Shown here piece by piece: positions 1 to 10,589 of a stretch of 64,000 nt of DNA (positions are counted from its first letter, which is position 1; each line of letters begins with the position of its first letter). The stretch is taken from the NCBI GenBank assembly GCA_027492035.1, contig JAOZFT010000004.1, forward strand, positions 496,001-560,000. The letters are read 5' to 3'. A program made the position numbers and the translations under genes. The stretch is from Thermoproteota archaeon (lineage in GTDB: Archaea > Korarchaeota > JAOZGF01 > JAOZFZ01). Under the pieces are notes generated by a model that was not told the origin of the DNA, made no database searches, and saw only the letters and a program-made list of their open reading frames with translations.

Positions 1-195
1 TTGGCAAGTATCTACGGGTTAAGGGCTGGGGCAGTTTGTGCCGTTTATGCGAACCGGGTTACCAATGAATTCGGTGTTGAAGGAGAGAAAGAGGCGGCTG
101 AAACAGCTTCTACAGCTGTAAAAATACTTTATGAATGGGATCAATTAAAAGAGGAAAAGGGGAAGAAACATTTCTTCCCTTCTCTACTTAAATAG
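1..195 (+). CDS. nucleoside phosphorylase (uridine phosphorylase family), C-terminal fragment
   Basis: The reading frame is open at the left edge, so this is the 3' end of a gene that starts outside the window. The visible 64 residues match the end of the PNP/UDP family: the segment GLRAGAVCAVYANRVTNEF corresponds to the conserved core strand and helix near the C-terminus of uridine phosphorylases, followed by a long amphipathic helix. The family cleaves the N-glycosidic bond of nucleosides with phosphate, feeding base salvage, which fits the uracil phosphoribosyltransferase elsewhere in the window. Substrate (uridine, adenosine or other) cannot be decided from this fragment. Confidence 0.75.
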   Translation: MASIYGLRAGAVCAVYANRVTNEFGVEGEKEAAETASTAVKILYEWDQLKEEKGKKHFFPSLLK

Positions 196-207
196 CTGCC
201 TATAAGG

Positions 208-1452
208 CTAATACTTTGGGATGGGGTGAACTTTCACAATTTCTCCCTTTTCCAAACCCTCTTTTTTTTCAGGAATAAAAACTATGCCATCTGCTTTCTT
301 TATTGAGGACAGCAAACTTGCCCCCTTTATTCTTATAGGTTCGGCGTAAATTTTTCCCTTAACATTTTTCAGTTTTACCCTTAACGCGTCCATTCTTCCC
401 AGTCTTGAAGGGTAGTTGCTAATCATTTCAGCTTCCAGCGCCTCTTCTTTTGCTTTATTACAAGTCATCTTCGAAATTATTGGGATTGCAAAGTAGATAA
501 AGGCTATTAAGCACGCAGCTGGTGAACCTGGTAAACCTAAAACTACTTTTTTATTTATGACTGCACCTAAGCTAGGTGTTCCGGGCCTTATAGTTACTCC
601 GTGAAACAGTATTCTACCTAATTCTTCAATAGCTTTGTGAGTATGATCCCTTCTCCCAGCTGACATTCCTCCACTTGTTATTATTAAGTCACACTTTAAG
701 TTGCTTCTTATCTTCCTCTTTATTTCATTTAAATCGTCCGGGACAACTTCTGCTTTTTCCACTATGCACCCATAGAACTTAGCTAAGTTTGAAAGTAATG
801 TAGTGTTTGATTCAAAGATTTTCCCAGGTTTCAATCCTCTATCTGGGCTTACTAACTCTGACCCTGTGACTAGAACCGCCACCTTAGGTTTTTTAGAAAC
901 TTTGATTTTTCCAATTCCAAGCGAGGAAAGCAGGGAAGCTGTTGCAATAGTTACTCTTTCTCCCTTTTCTAAAACAACATCTCCCTTCTTGATATCTTCT
1001 CCTACACGTGAAACATTTCCCCATTTTGAAACAGGCTGAAAAACCTTTATAAAACACCCCTCTTTTTCTACTTCTTCGTATTTTAGGACAGTGTCGATGT
1101 TTTCTGGGAGTGTAGCTCCTGTCATAACTTGAACAGCTTCTCCCCTCTTTATTTTCCCCCTAAAAATTTCTTCAGCATGAATTAAACCCTTTACTCTTAA
1201 TTTAATAGGTGACTGGATAGAAGCATTTTTTATATCCTCAAAACTTACTCCGTAACCGTCCATCATTGCTTTATTTGTATTTGGTTTGTTTATTTGGGAA
1301 ACAATTTTTTGAGAAGATACCCTGCCTACTGAATGAATCACTTCTATTTCTTCAACCTCTAAAGGTTTCACTTCTTTCAAAATCCTCTTTAATGCTTCAG
1401 AGGCTGGGGTTAGGTGTTTAAATCCTTCTCCTTCTAGCTTAGCCATATTCAT
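208..1452 (-). CDS. moeA: molybdopterin molybdotransferase MoeA
   Basis: MoeA inserts molybdate or tungstate into adenylylated molybdopterin, the last step of cofactor synthesis. The 414 residues show the family order: an N-terminal region with MDGYGVSFEDI and MTGATLPENIDTVLKYEE, the central MoCF domain with VLVTGSELV, IITSGGMSAGRRDHT and VLGLPGSPAA, and a C-terminal beta domain. The length is normal for a protein without an extra C-terminal PBP-like domain. The start codon overlaps the stop of the upstream HAD gene by one base (taATG), implying co-transcription; a second in-frame ATG lies two codons downstream. It is apart from the moaA/moaC/moaE cluster at 39-41 kb but probably serves the same tungsten/molybdenum enzymes. 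Confidence 0.93.
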   Translation of the reverse strand: MNMAKLEGEGFKHLTPASEALKRILKEVKPLEVEEIEVIHSVGRVSSQKIVSQINKPNTNKAMMDGYGVSFEDIKNASIQSPIKLRVKGLIHAEEIFRGKIKRGEAVQVMTGATLPENIDTVLKYEEVEKEGCFIKVFQPVSKWGNVSRVGEDIKKGDVVLEKGERVTIATASLLSSLGIGKIKVSKKPKVAVLVTGSELVSPDRGLKPGKIFESNTTLLSNLAKFYGCIVEKAEVVPDDLNEIKRKIRSNLKCDLIITSGGMSAGRRDHTHKAIEELGRILFHGVTIRPGTPSLGAVINKKVVLGLPGSPAACLIAFIYFAIPIISKMTCNKAKEEALEAEMISNYPSRLGRMDALRVKLKNVKGKIYAEPIRIKGASLLSSIKKADGIVFIPEKKEGLEKGEIVKVHPIPKY

Positions 1453-2201
1453 TACCGATTTAATACTATCTTCACGACTTCTTTCAAATTATTAATTACG
1501 AAATCAGGTTTCACCTTCAAGTTAAAACTGAACTGTCCACTCAAGAAACTGGGTGTGGTGTGTTTAAAGTAAACCCCGGTCATTCCAATTCTTTTCGCCC
1601 CATAAATGTCAGTAAATAATGAATCCCCCACCATTACGGCTTCTGTAGGTTTGGTTTCCTTTAAGTTTAGGACGTGTTTAAATATTTTTTCGGCAGGTTT
1701 GTAACTTTTTGCAGAGTCTGAAGTAACTAACTCCTCCTTGCTGAAGTACCGGTTTAAACTCCATTTCTCTACATTGGCTACAAGGGTTTCTTCTAACCCG
1801 TTAGAGACTACTGCCATTCTTAAACCGTTACTTTTAAGCAGATTCAGTGTTTCATAAACTTCAGGGTAAAGTGTGGATTCTTCTTTAAAGATATTTAACG
1901 ATTTAATTACATATTTTTTCACTTCTTTTTCACTAGTTTTTAACCCGTATTTCTTGATTGCTGACAGAAAAGCTTTCATGTTTAAGCTGTAAAAATCTTC
2001 AAATTCATTTTTTTGAACCTTCTCGTTTATTAACCGATTTAATTCAATGTCTACGTGTTTATGAAAATCAATAGCCATGTTTAGGCTATGTTTCTTTCCT
2101 AGAAACTCATTTATAACTTTCTGGTGACATCCCTCGCATTTAAACAATGTCCCAAATGCATCGAACACGACAAGTTTGTATTTTATGTTTCCTTCATTCA
2201 T
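1452..2201 (-). CDS. HAD-superfamily hydrolase (haloacid dehalogenase/phosphatase type)
   Basis: A 249-residue HAD phosphatase. Motif I is VVFDAFGTLF near residue 13 (nucleophilic Asp; the usual second Asp is Phe/Gly as in subfamily IA enzymes), motif II is AVVSNGLEET, and motif III/IV is the stretch KSYKPAEKIF then VMVGDSLFTDIYGAKRIGM. An alpha-helical cap sits between motifs I and II, typical of subfamily I. It probably dephosphorylates a small metabolite in the cytoplasm; the substrate cannot be told. It ends on the first base of moeA and starts 47 bases after the GuaA-like gene, so the three minus-strand genes look like one operon. A role in pterin metabolism is possible only by proximity. 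Confidence 0.8.
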   Translation of the reverse strand: MNEGNIKYKLVVFDAFGTLFKCEGCHQKVINEFLGKKHSLNMAIDFHKHVDIELNRLINEKVQKNEFEDFYSLNMKAFLSAIKKYGLKTSEKEVKKYVIKSLNIFKEESTLYPEVYETLNLLKSNGLRMAVVSNGLEETLVANVEKWSLNRYFSKEELVTSDSAKSYKPAEKIFKHVLNLKETKPTEAVMVGDSLFTDIYGAKRIGMTGVYFKHTTPSFLSGQFSFNLKVKPDFVINNLKEVVKIVLNR

Positions 2202-2248
2202 TCCTGAGTTTCCCCCAATTTTCCTCCAAGCCCTTTTCTTTCTTTAAT

Positions 2249-2860
2249 TTAATTCAATCCCTCCTTATTGAGCAGGTGCGCCTCTCTGTTTTTAATTGTG
2301 AAATGGAAAAGGGTTTTTCTAGTGATGCTTCCACAAACTTCTACAAAATTATTTATAATTGATTCCCCTTTTACTTCCGGGTGGAATTGGACACTGTACT
2401 GGTTCTTCCCTGCAACTTTTAAAGCCTGTATCTTACATTTGTCGCTACTTGCATAATTCTTCAATTTCTTCGGAAGCTTAAAAAGTCCGTAGTCGTGATC
2501 TTCATAAACTGTCATCTCCTTCACTCCACTTGCTAAAGGGTATTCCTCATGAAACTTTATTTTAACTATTCCCCTTTCATGGATTTTCAATATTTTTGCT
2601 CCATAACAGTAACCGAGGATTTTATGTCCTAAACATATTCCCAAAAAAGGTTTCTTCAATTTACTTAGAAAGACTTTGTACCATCTCAAGATTTCATGGT
2701 GGCCCTTTCTCGGTAAAACTCCTCCAGACGCTATTACACAGTCAAAAGCTGAAAAATTCTCCCTAGGTTTCTTTATGTCTATTCCCACCCTTTTCCTCTT
2801 AAGCAATTTAATTAAATCTTCAAGGTACTCGCTTCCATGGTCAAGGATTAAAACTTTCAA
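2249..2860 (-). CDS. class I glutamine amidotransferase, GMP synthase subunit A-like
   Basis: A 203-residue stand-alone class I glutaminase domain. The nucleophile elbow is LGICLGHKILGYCYGA (catalytic Cys about residue 76) and the His-Glu pair is in YSVQFHPEVKGES near residue 167. Length, the opening MKVLILDHG and the ending NNFVEVCGS resemble archaeal GuaA glutaminase subunits, which pass ammonia to a separate ATP-pyrophosphatase subunit. However the family's SHxD motif is replaced by YEDHDYG, and no synthetase subunit or other purine gene is adjacent. I call it GuaA-like rather than GuaA; alternatives are a glutaminase for another amidotransferase. It heads the likely moeA operon. Confidence 0.6.
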   Translation of the reverse strand: MKVLILDHGSEYLEDLIKLLKRKRVGIDIKKPRENFSAFDCVIASGGVLPRKGHHEILRWYKVFLSKLKKPFLGICLGHKILGYCYGAKILKIHERGIVKIKFHEEYPLASGVKEMTVYEDHDYGLFKLPKKLKNYASSDKCKIQALKVAGKNQYSVQFHPEVKGESIINNFVEVCGSITRKTLFHFTIKNREAHLLNKEGLN

Positions 2861-3019
2861 TTTTTCATGCTCCCCGTGAACGGCTTCAGCTGTGGAAAAA
2901 TAAATTAAAAAGGTGCAGGTTAAAAGGTAAAGATGGAAAATAGTAAAATAGTAAAAAGTTTTTGTTTTTCTATTTTTGGTTAAGCAGGCTTAAAATTATT
3001 CTTTTTTAAGGGTGGTTTC

Positions 3020-3730
3020 TTGAGTTCCATGGACGAAATAAGGGTGGTTGTTGACCACAGAGAGTCAAGAACACTTGTATCTAAGTACCTAATGGAGCTA
3101 CAGATTAATTTAACGTTTCAATCTTTAACAGTTGCCGATTACGTGGTTTCAAACAAAGTAGCTGTTGAAAGGAAGGAAGTAAATGACTTCATCAACTCCA
3201 TTTTTTCAGGTAGGTTATTTAGTCAATGTCAACGTTTGAGAGAAGCTTACGAGAAACCTATCCTTGTTGTGGAAGGAGACTTGAAAAAGGCCTTGCTTCT
3301 AAGGAACATAAAACTTTCTTCACTCTACGGAACCCTTTCAAGTGTTGTTTTGGACTACGGAATACCTGTTGTGCCTTCACCCACCAGTAAAGCAACAGCT
3401 ATTTTCATTTATAGGTTAGCTTATAGGGAGCAAGTGTTGAGAGATGAAGTTTTAAGGGTTAGGTCTAAACCTAAACTCATAGATTTAGAGAAGAAACAAG
3501 TTTTCTTTCTTTCAGGCCTTCCTAGGGTGGGAAATAAATTGGCTTTAGAACTATTGAAAAGTTTCAGTAACCCCTACAACGCTTTGAAATCAATCGTTGA
3601 AACAAAAATTATTCAATCCTCCTCAGGAAAAACTTTGAAAGTTGAGGGTCCAGTGAACAAAGTCAAGGGGTTTGGTCCTCTTAAAATAAAGGAAATAAAA
3701 AAAGTGTTATTGGGAAGCGATGAAAAATAA
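3020..3730 (+). CDS. xpf: XPF/ERCC4-family structure-specific endonuclease, short form
   Basis: The first 140 residues form the ERCC4 nuclease domain: VVVDHRES opens the fold, and VAVERKEVNDFINSIFSGRL carries the catalytic ERK-x3-D signature. Residues about 170-235 hold paired helix-hairpin-helix motifs (LSGLPRVGNKLALELL and VKGFGPLKIKEI). There is no N-terminal helicase domain, so this is the short form known from TACK archaea, as opposed to the long Hef form of Euryarchaeota. It cuts branched or flap DNA in repair and fork restart, usually as a dimer with PCNA; no clear C-terminal PIP box is visible. The TTG start is preferred because AAGGGTGG lies just upstream; an ATG three codons later is the alternative. 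Confidence 0.88.
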   Translation: MSSMDEIRVVVDHRESRTLVSKYLMELQINLTFQSLTVADYVVSNKVAVERKEVNDFINSIFSGRLFSQCQRLREAYEKPILVVEGDLKKALLLRNIKLSSLYGTLSSVVLDYGIPVVPSPTSKATAIFIYRLAYREQVLRDEVLRVRSKPKLIDLEKKQVFFLSGLPRVGNKLALELLKSFSNPYNALKSIVETKIIQSSSGKTLKVEGPVNKVKGFGPLKIKEIKKVLLGSDEK

Positions 3731-3830
3731 TCTAGGAAATTTAAAAATTTAAATTTTTAAAGAACATTCAAACATGTAAAAAATGTTTTAAGAATTTTTA
3801 ATTACTATTCACTTCACCTTTCTAGGATTA

Positions 3831-5975
3831 ATGGGGTTTTTGATGAAGAAATTTTTTCGGTTTATGATAATTTGTGGTACAATAACTCTGTTGACTCTAT
3901 CCCTCCTTAATTCAAACTTGGTAAGCAAAGGATTCCCTCAACCTGCTAGTTACCCTACTGGTTCATGGCCTCTAGCTGGATGCGATGCTCAAAATTCCAG
4001 ATTTCAGAAAAGCCCTGGAAGAATCTCAGTCCCTACTGTTTATTTAGACAAATACTTGGGTGAAAAGATTTGCAGTATACCTTTAATTGGGGACGTGGAT
4101 TGCGACGGCGACCCTGAAATACTTATAACTACATTAAATGGCAGCCTGTTTGTGGTTGATGGTGAATGCAAAGACATAAAATGGAGTGTGTCCTTCAGTT
4201 CTCCTATTTACTCAAGCCCAGCATTCGGGAAATTATTCTCTGGAAATGGTTTCGGAATAGTTGTAACTTTATACTCGGGTGAAATATACTGTTTATCAAG
4301 CTCAGGGGAAACTGTTTGGAAGTATTCAACACACTCATTAATTAAGGCGTCACCGGTTTTAGCTGATATAAACAATGATTACTGGCCTGAAGTCATAGTT
4401 GGTGGAGAAGACGGGGTCCTTTACATTCTATCTCATTCAGGGACCTTAATTAAGGAAATGCATTTAAACCACTCCATCGAAACCCGGGTGGTTGTTGGGG
4501 ATGTTGACATGGACGGTGGACTTGACACCATTTTTGTTACTCTAAAAAATTACGCAGTTTATAGTGTAGACAGCCAAAATTTTTCCATCAACTGGAAAAC
4601 CTATTTCAACGTAATTGAGAAGCCGCCTTTCTTTGGTGACGTGAACACTTCAAACCCGGGGATGGAATTGCTTGTTTCAGCTGGGCCTTTGACCATTTTA
4701 AATGCAAGCAATGGAGTTAAGCTTTGGAGAAGCAGCATAGCTTGGAGTGAATTAGTTTCTCCATCTCTTTCTAACCTTGACAGGTTTTATCCTTTAGAAA
4801 TTATTTCAGTAGATTCTTCAAGTATTTTCTGTTTAAAAAGCACAGATGGCGGGTTAAACTGGATATTCAGTGGCCTCAGCCCCTTCTCTAACGAGTTCTC
4901 AACTGTAGATATAGATGGCGACGGCTATTTAGAAATAGTTGCTGTAACTGTCAATGGAGAAGTTTGCAGTATTAACTGTACAGGCAAAGCTGACTGGGTT
5001 TATAATTCTTCACGGGAAGTAAGTGGTGGGTTATCGGTCGGAGACGTAAATGGTGACTCTCTTTCTGAAATTGTTTTCGGAACATTGGATGGTCACTTAA
5101 TTGTTCTCACTGGAGCTAAGGGATGGGTTACCCCCGCTCCAGACCTGGCAGTTTCGCAAGTTGAATGCCCAGATGTCTTCTTAGTAGGGGAAAAGGCAAC
5201 TTTTCAGGTCACTGTTTCTAATCTTGGATCAAAGGATGCTTATAACTTCAATGTTTCTCTTTTCCAGAACGGAAATGAAGTATCGTTTCAAAAAATTAAT
5301 CACTTACCCAGCGGCTCCTTTAAAGACATCACTTTATCCTGGGTCCCTAACTCCACTGAACAAGTTTCTTTAAGAATAGTTACTGACCCGGAAAACGTAG
5401 TTATCGAACGTTTCAAATGGAATAATGAATGGGTTCTAACTGTTACACCGGAAGAATTAACTCTTTCCCTTTTAAAGAAAATCAAACATTTCGTTGTGAT
5501 CGTCAATTTTAATTCTTCTGATCTTGATTCTTCAAGCTATCTCTACCCCACTTTAACTACAGAGTTAAAGGATGCAACCTATAATAACTTTAAGGAGTCC
5601 CTTAATGTTTTCTTTGTGGGAGGCCCTCTCTCAAACCCCTTAATTAATAAATATAACCTGTTAAAGGGGTTTAAATTTGAATTCTTTAAGGAGAAAATTG
5701 TTTTCTTAACTAAGAAAAGCAAGGTGGAACTGAATAGAAGCCTCTTTAAAAGTGAGGATTACGGCGTTATTTCTGTCTGTTTTGACAGAAACAAACTCAT
5801 AGTGTTAATTGAAGGTATAACAAGGTATGGTACTGCAGCTGCTTGTAAATACCTTATGGAGAACTTCAATTCTCTGCCAGACTCCCAAACCATAATTTTG
5901 AAATGGATTGATGTTGACAGCAGCAGAAGCGTTACACCAACTGATTCAATTGAGGTCTACAAAACAGAAAAATGA
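3831..5975 (+). CDS. secreted beta-propeller protein with CARDB domain and S-layer-like C-terminal module
   Basis: A 714-residue exported protein. Residues 1-33 are a signal peptide (lysine-rich start then a hydrophobic core). Residues about 50-430 carry repeated FG-GAP/PQQ-like propeller blades, each with an acidic loop such as GDVDCDGDPEI, ADINNDYWPEV and GDVNGDSLSEI next to a Gly-rich strand. Residues about 435-545 form a CARDB beta-sandwich (APDLAVSQVECP to NNEWVLTV). The last 170 residues contain FFVGGPLSNP, EGITRYGTAAACKYL and a final EF-hand-like WIDVDSSRSVTPTDSI; the same module ends the protein encoded at 58544-59596. It is probably a surface adhesion or sugar-binding protein. The start could be the ATG four codons later, behind GGGG. 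Confidence 0.75.
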   Translation: MGFLMKKFFRFMIICGTITLLTLSLLNSNLVSKGFPQPASYPTGSWPLAGCDAQNSRFQKSPGRISVPTVYLDKYLGEKICSIPLIGDVDCDGDPEILITTLNGSLFVVDGECKDIKWSVSFSSPIYSSPAFGKLFSGNGFGIVVTLYSGEIYCLSSSGETVWKYSTHSLIKASPVLADINNDYWPEVIVGGEDGVLYILSHSGTLIKEMHLNHSIETRVVVGDVDMDGGLDTIFVTLKNYAVYSVDSQNFSINWKTYFNVIEKPPFFGDVNTSNPGMELLVSAGPLTILNASNGVKLWRSSIAWSELVSPSLSNLDRFYPLEIISVDSSSIFCLKSTDGGLNWIFSGLSPFSNEFSTVDIDGDGYLEIVAVTVNGEVCSINCTGKADWVYNSSREVSGGLSVGDVNGDSLSEIVFGTLDGHLIVLTGAKGWVTPAPDLAVSQVECPDVFLVGEKATFQVTVSNLGSKDAYNFNVSLFQNGNEVSFQKINHLPSGSFKDITLSWVPNSTEQVSLRIVTDPENVVIERFKWNNEWVLTVTPEELTLSLLKKIKHFVVIVNFNSSDLDSSSYLYPTLTTELKDATYNNFKESLNVFFVGGPLSNPLINKYNLLKGFKFEFFKEKIVFLTKKSKVELNRSLFKSEDYGVISVCFDRNKLIVLIEGITRYGTAAACKYLMENFNSLPDSQTIILKWIDVDSSRSVTPTDSIEVYKTEK

Positions 5976-6114
5976 ATTCTTTACTTTTATATTAAACATA
6001 ACCCTAAAACGTTAAATTTTTGAAGAGTTAAAAGAGAAATCATTTATTTAGAGATGATTAAACCGACCTGCACTGAGTTCTGCTATGATGCTATGCACCA
6101 CCACTGATCTATTT

Positions 6115-8310
<2,196 letters not shown>

Positions 8311-8464
8311 TTATCCCTTAAACATAACAAATTAAGTTAGGGCTTCATTAAGACCTGAATTTCCTCTCTCCCCCATTTTCAAGCTTAATGATATCTTTCA
8401 ATTGTTTGCTTAAAAAACTTTCCCCAAAAACTTGAAACCCCTTTTTCTAAAAAACTATTCTCCC

Positions 8465-10369
8465 TCACATTTTTTCAGGTGCTGGAATGCCTAATAAGTT
8501 AAGTCCATTCTCCAAAACCTGCTTAACTCCCTTAACCAACTCTAACCTGAATCTTTTATTTCCCCCCTTTTCAGCTTTTAAAACAGGTATATTTTGGTAA
8601 AACTTGTTGAAGGTAAGAGAAAGTTCTGTTAAGAATTGACAAATCACTTGGGGTGAAAGGGTTTCTCCGGCTTTTTTAACTATGGAGGGGAACTCATAAA
8701 GCTTCTTCAAAACCTCCTTTTCCATATCCTTCAACTCTTCAAATTCATTTGACTCCTCTATTTCTTGTTCCTTTGCTTTTTCAATTATCCTATTAGCTCT
8801 GGCGTAGGTGTACTGGATGTAAGGGCCTGTGTTTTCTTTTAACTCCAGTGCTTTCTTAATATCAAAGACAACCCATTTCTCCCTTGAGGTTTTAAGCAGC
8901 TCAAACTTTAAAGCACCTACAGCCACTTCCTCAGCTTTTTCTTCAACCCATTCATCAGGTTCATCTCTATTCCTCCTCCTTGTTTCAATTCTTGTTAATT
9001 TTTTAAGTTCATCTAACACATCGTCAGCGTTCACAACTAGCCCCTTTCTGCCAGACATTTTCACAGCTTTCTTTAAATCTTTCCTCTCCTTCTGTTCGTT
9101 CTCCAACAGTTCTTCAACTGTTTCTCGGCTTAAAGTTAACAAGCCGTAACTGTAATGTAAGTACTTTTTTTTACACCCTATCAAATTAAGAGATGTTTTC
9201 ACCACTCTCTGCGCATGTTTCTGTTCAGAACCTATAACTGCGATAGTGTAGTCAGCATCGCTCCATAGATATTTACCTGTTTCTCTAGGTACGGTAGTGA
9301 ATAACGAAACCTTGTTTGGTTGTAAACAAAATTCTTTAATGAAAAATTTATGCTTCTCCCTTAAGCAGTTAAGTTTCCACATTGCAAAGGCTATATCTTT
9401 AGCCACATACACTGATGTTCCATCGCTCCTAACCAAAACTTCTTCTGCATCCTTTTGCTTGGAAAAGAAGGGGTCTTTTGACAAATCAAGAATCCAGCAC
9501 CCCTTTTTCTCACCTTCATTTTTTTTAATTATTTTACCCGTTTCTTTTAATTCATTAAAAGCTTTCTCCCATAAACCAGACTTTAAAATATCTGTCTCCC
9601 ATATTAAATAATTAAAGTATACCTTTATCCTCCAGCAGGTTTCAAGTTGGGATTTAACAACTTTTTCAGCTAATTCTCTAGCAAATTTCGAATAAGTATT
9701 GTTTCCCTCCTCAATTTTAGCAATTATTTCCCTAAGTTTCTTCTCAAATTCAGGTTTCTCTTCCACTATCTTAAAAACTTGGGAATAAACTTTTCCGCAA
9801 TAATGGTCAAATTTCTCTTTCTTTTTCGACTGCAGAGGAAAACCTAGTTCTGTGTGGGCGAGGACGTTGTAAGCCATTTGGACGCCGCTATCATCAATGT
9901 AGTTAACAACCGTTACATTGTAACCTGTAAATTTCATTATCCTTGCTAAGGCATCTCCCAAACAAGTGTTTCTAAGTATTCCTACATGTAAAGGTTTATT
10001 AGGGTTGGCGCTTGTATGTTCAAGTAAAACTTTCTCTCCCTTACCTAAATTAACCTCGCCATACCTCCCTTTCTTACTGGAAATTTCACTAAAAACAAAT
10101 TTAGAAACTTCTCTCCAGTTAAGAAAGAAATTTAAGTAGCCATTTACCGCCTCCACTTTCTGAATAATTTTTGAAGGCTTGATTTTTTCTGCTAGTTCTT
10201 CAGCTATTCCTCTAGGATCTTTTTTTTCTCTTTTTGCTACTTGAAAAGCTATTGTGGAGGTGTAGTCTCCATGCTGCGGAGAGTCAGGTTTTCTCACAGT
10301 TTTTTCGATATCTTCTCGGGGATAAAACCGGGAAAGTACTTCAACAATTTCTTTCTTAAGGTCCATCAT
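8465..10369 (-). CDS. argS: arginyl-tRNA synthetase
   Basis: A 634-residue class I aminoacyl-tRNA synthetase charging tRNA-Arg. The N-terminal additional domain specific to ArgS (residues 1 to about 100) precedes the HIGH-type signature HTSANPNKPLHVGILRN. The middle contains NYIDDSGVQMAYNVLAH, typical for ArgS, and a KMSKS-like VKMSGRKGLVV. The C-terminal helical anticodon domain (DALR type) contains NTGPYIQYTYAR and ends in the characteristic LNLLGIPAPEKM. Length is standard. The start is a double ATG behind AAGGGAAGGA. The gene stands alone, divergent from apgM across about 220 bases. Confidence 0.97.
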   Translation of the reverse strand: MMDLKKEIVEVLSRFYPREDIEKTVRKPDSPQHGDYTSTIAFQVAKREKKDPRGIAEELAEKIKPSKIIQKVEAVNGYLNFFLNWREVSKFVFSEISSKKGRYGEVNLGKGEKVLLEHTSANPNKPLHVGILRNTCLGDALARIMKFTGYNVTVVNYIDDSGVQMAYNVLAHTELGFPLQSKKKEKFDHYCGKVYSQVFKIVEEKPEFEKKLREIIAKIEEGNNTYSKFARELAEKVVKSQLETCWRIKVYFNYLIWETDILKSGLWEKAFNELKETGKIIKKNEGEKKGCWILDLSKDPFFSKQKDAEEVLVRSDGTSVYVAKDIAFAMWKLNCLREKHKFFIKEFCLQPNKVSLFTTVPRETGKYLWSDADYTIAVIGSEQKHAQRVVKTSLNLIGCKKKYLHYSYGLLTLSRETVEELLENEQKERKDLKKAVKMSGRKGLVVNADDVLDELKKLTRIETRRRNRDEPDEWVEEKAEEVAVGALKFELLKTSREKWVVFDIKKALELKENTGPYIQYTYARANRIIEKAKEQEIEESNEFEELKDMEKEVLKKLYEFPSIVKKAGETLSPQVICQFLTELSLTFNKFYQNIPVLKAEKGGNKRFRLELVKGVKQVLENGLNLLGIPAPEKM

Positions 10370-10589
10370 AGTCCTTCCCTTACCTTGAAAGATTTAGGTA
10401 GAGATACTGGAAACCATCTTAAATTGGAAAGGTTTCTAAATCTTTTTCCTCCTACATTCTTTCATTTACCGAAAAAAGGAGTGAATTATATAAGTGTTAA
10501 AATAAAAATTTTTTAAACCTTTTAAATTTAAGCTCCCCTCTAAAGTCAAAATAGATTTTGAAGAGTAAAGGGAAGGTGGATTTTTAAAG

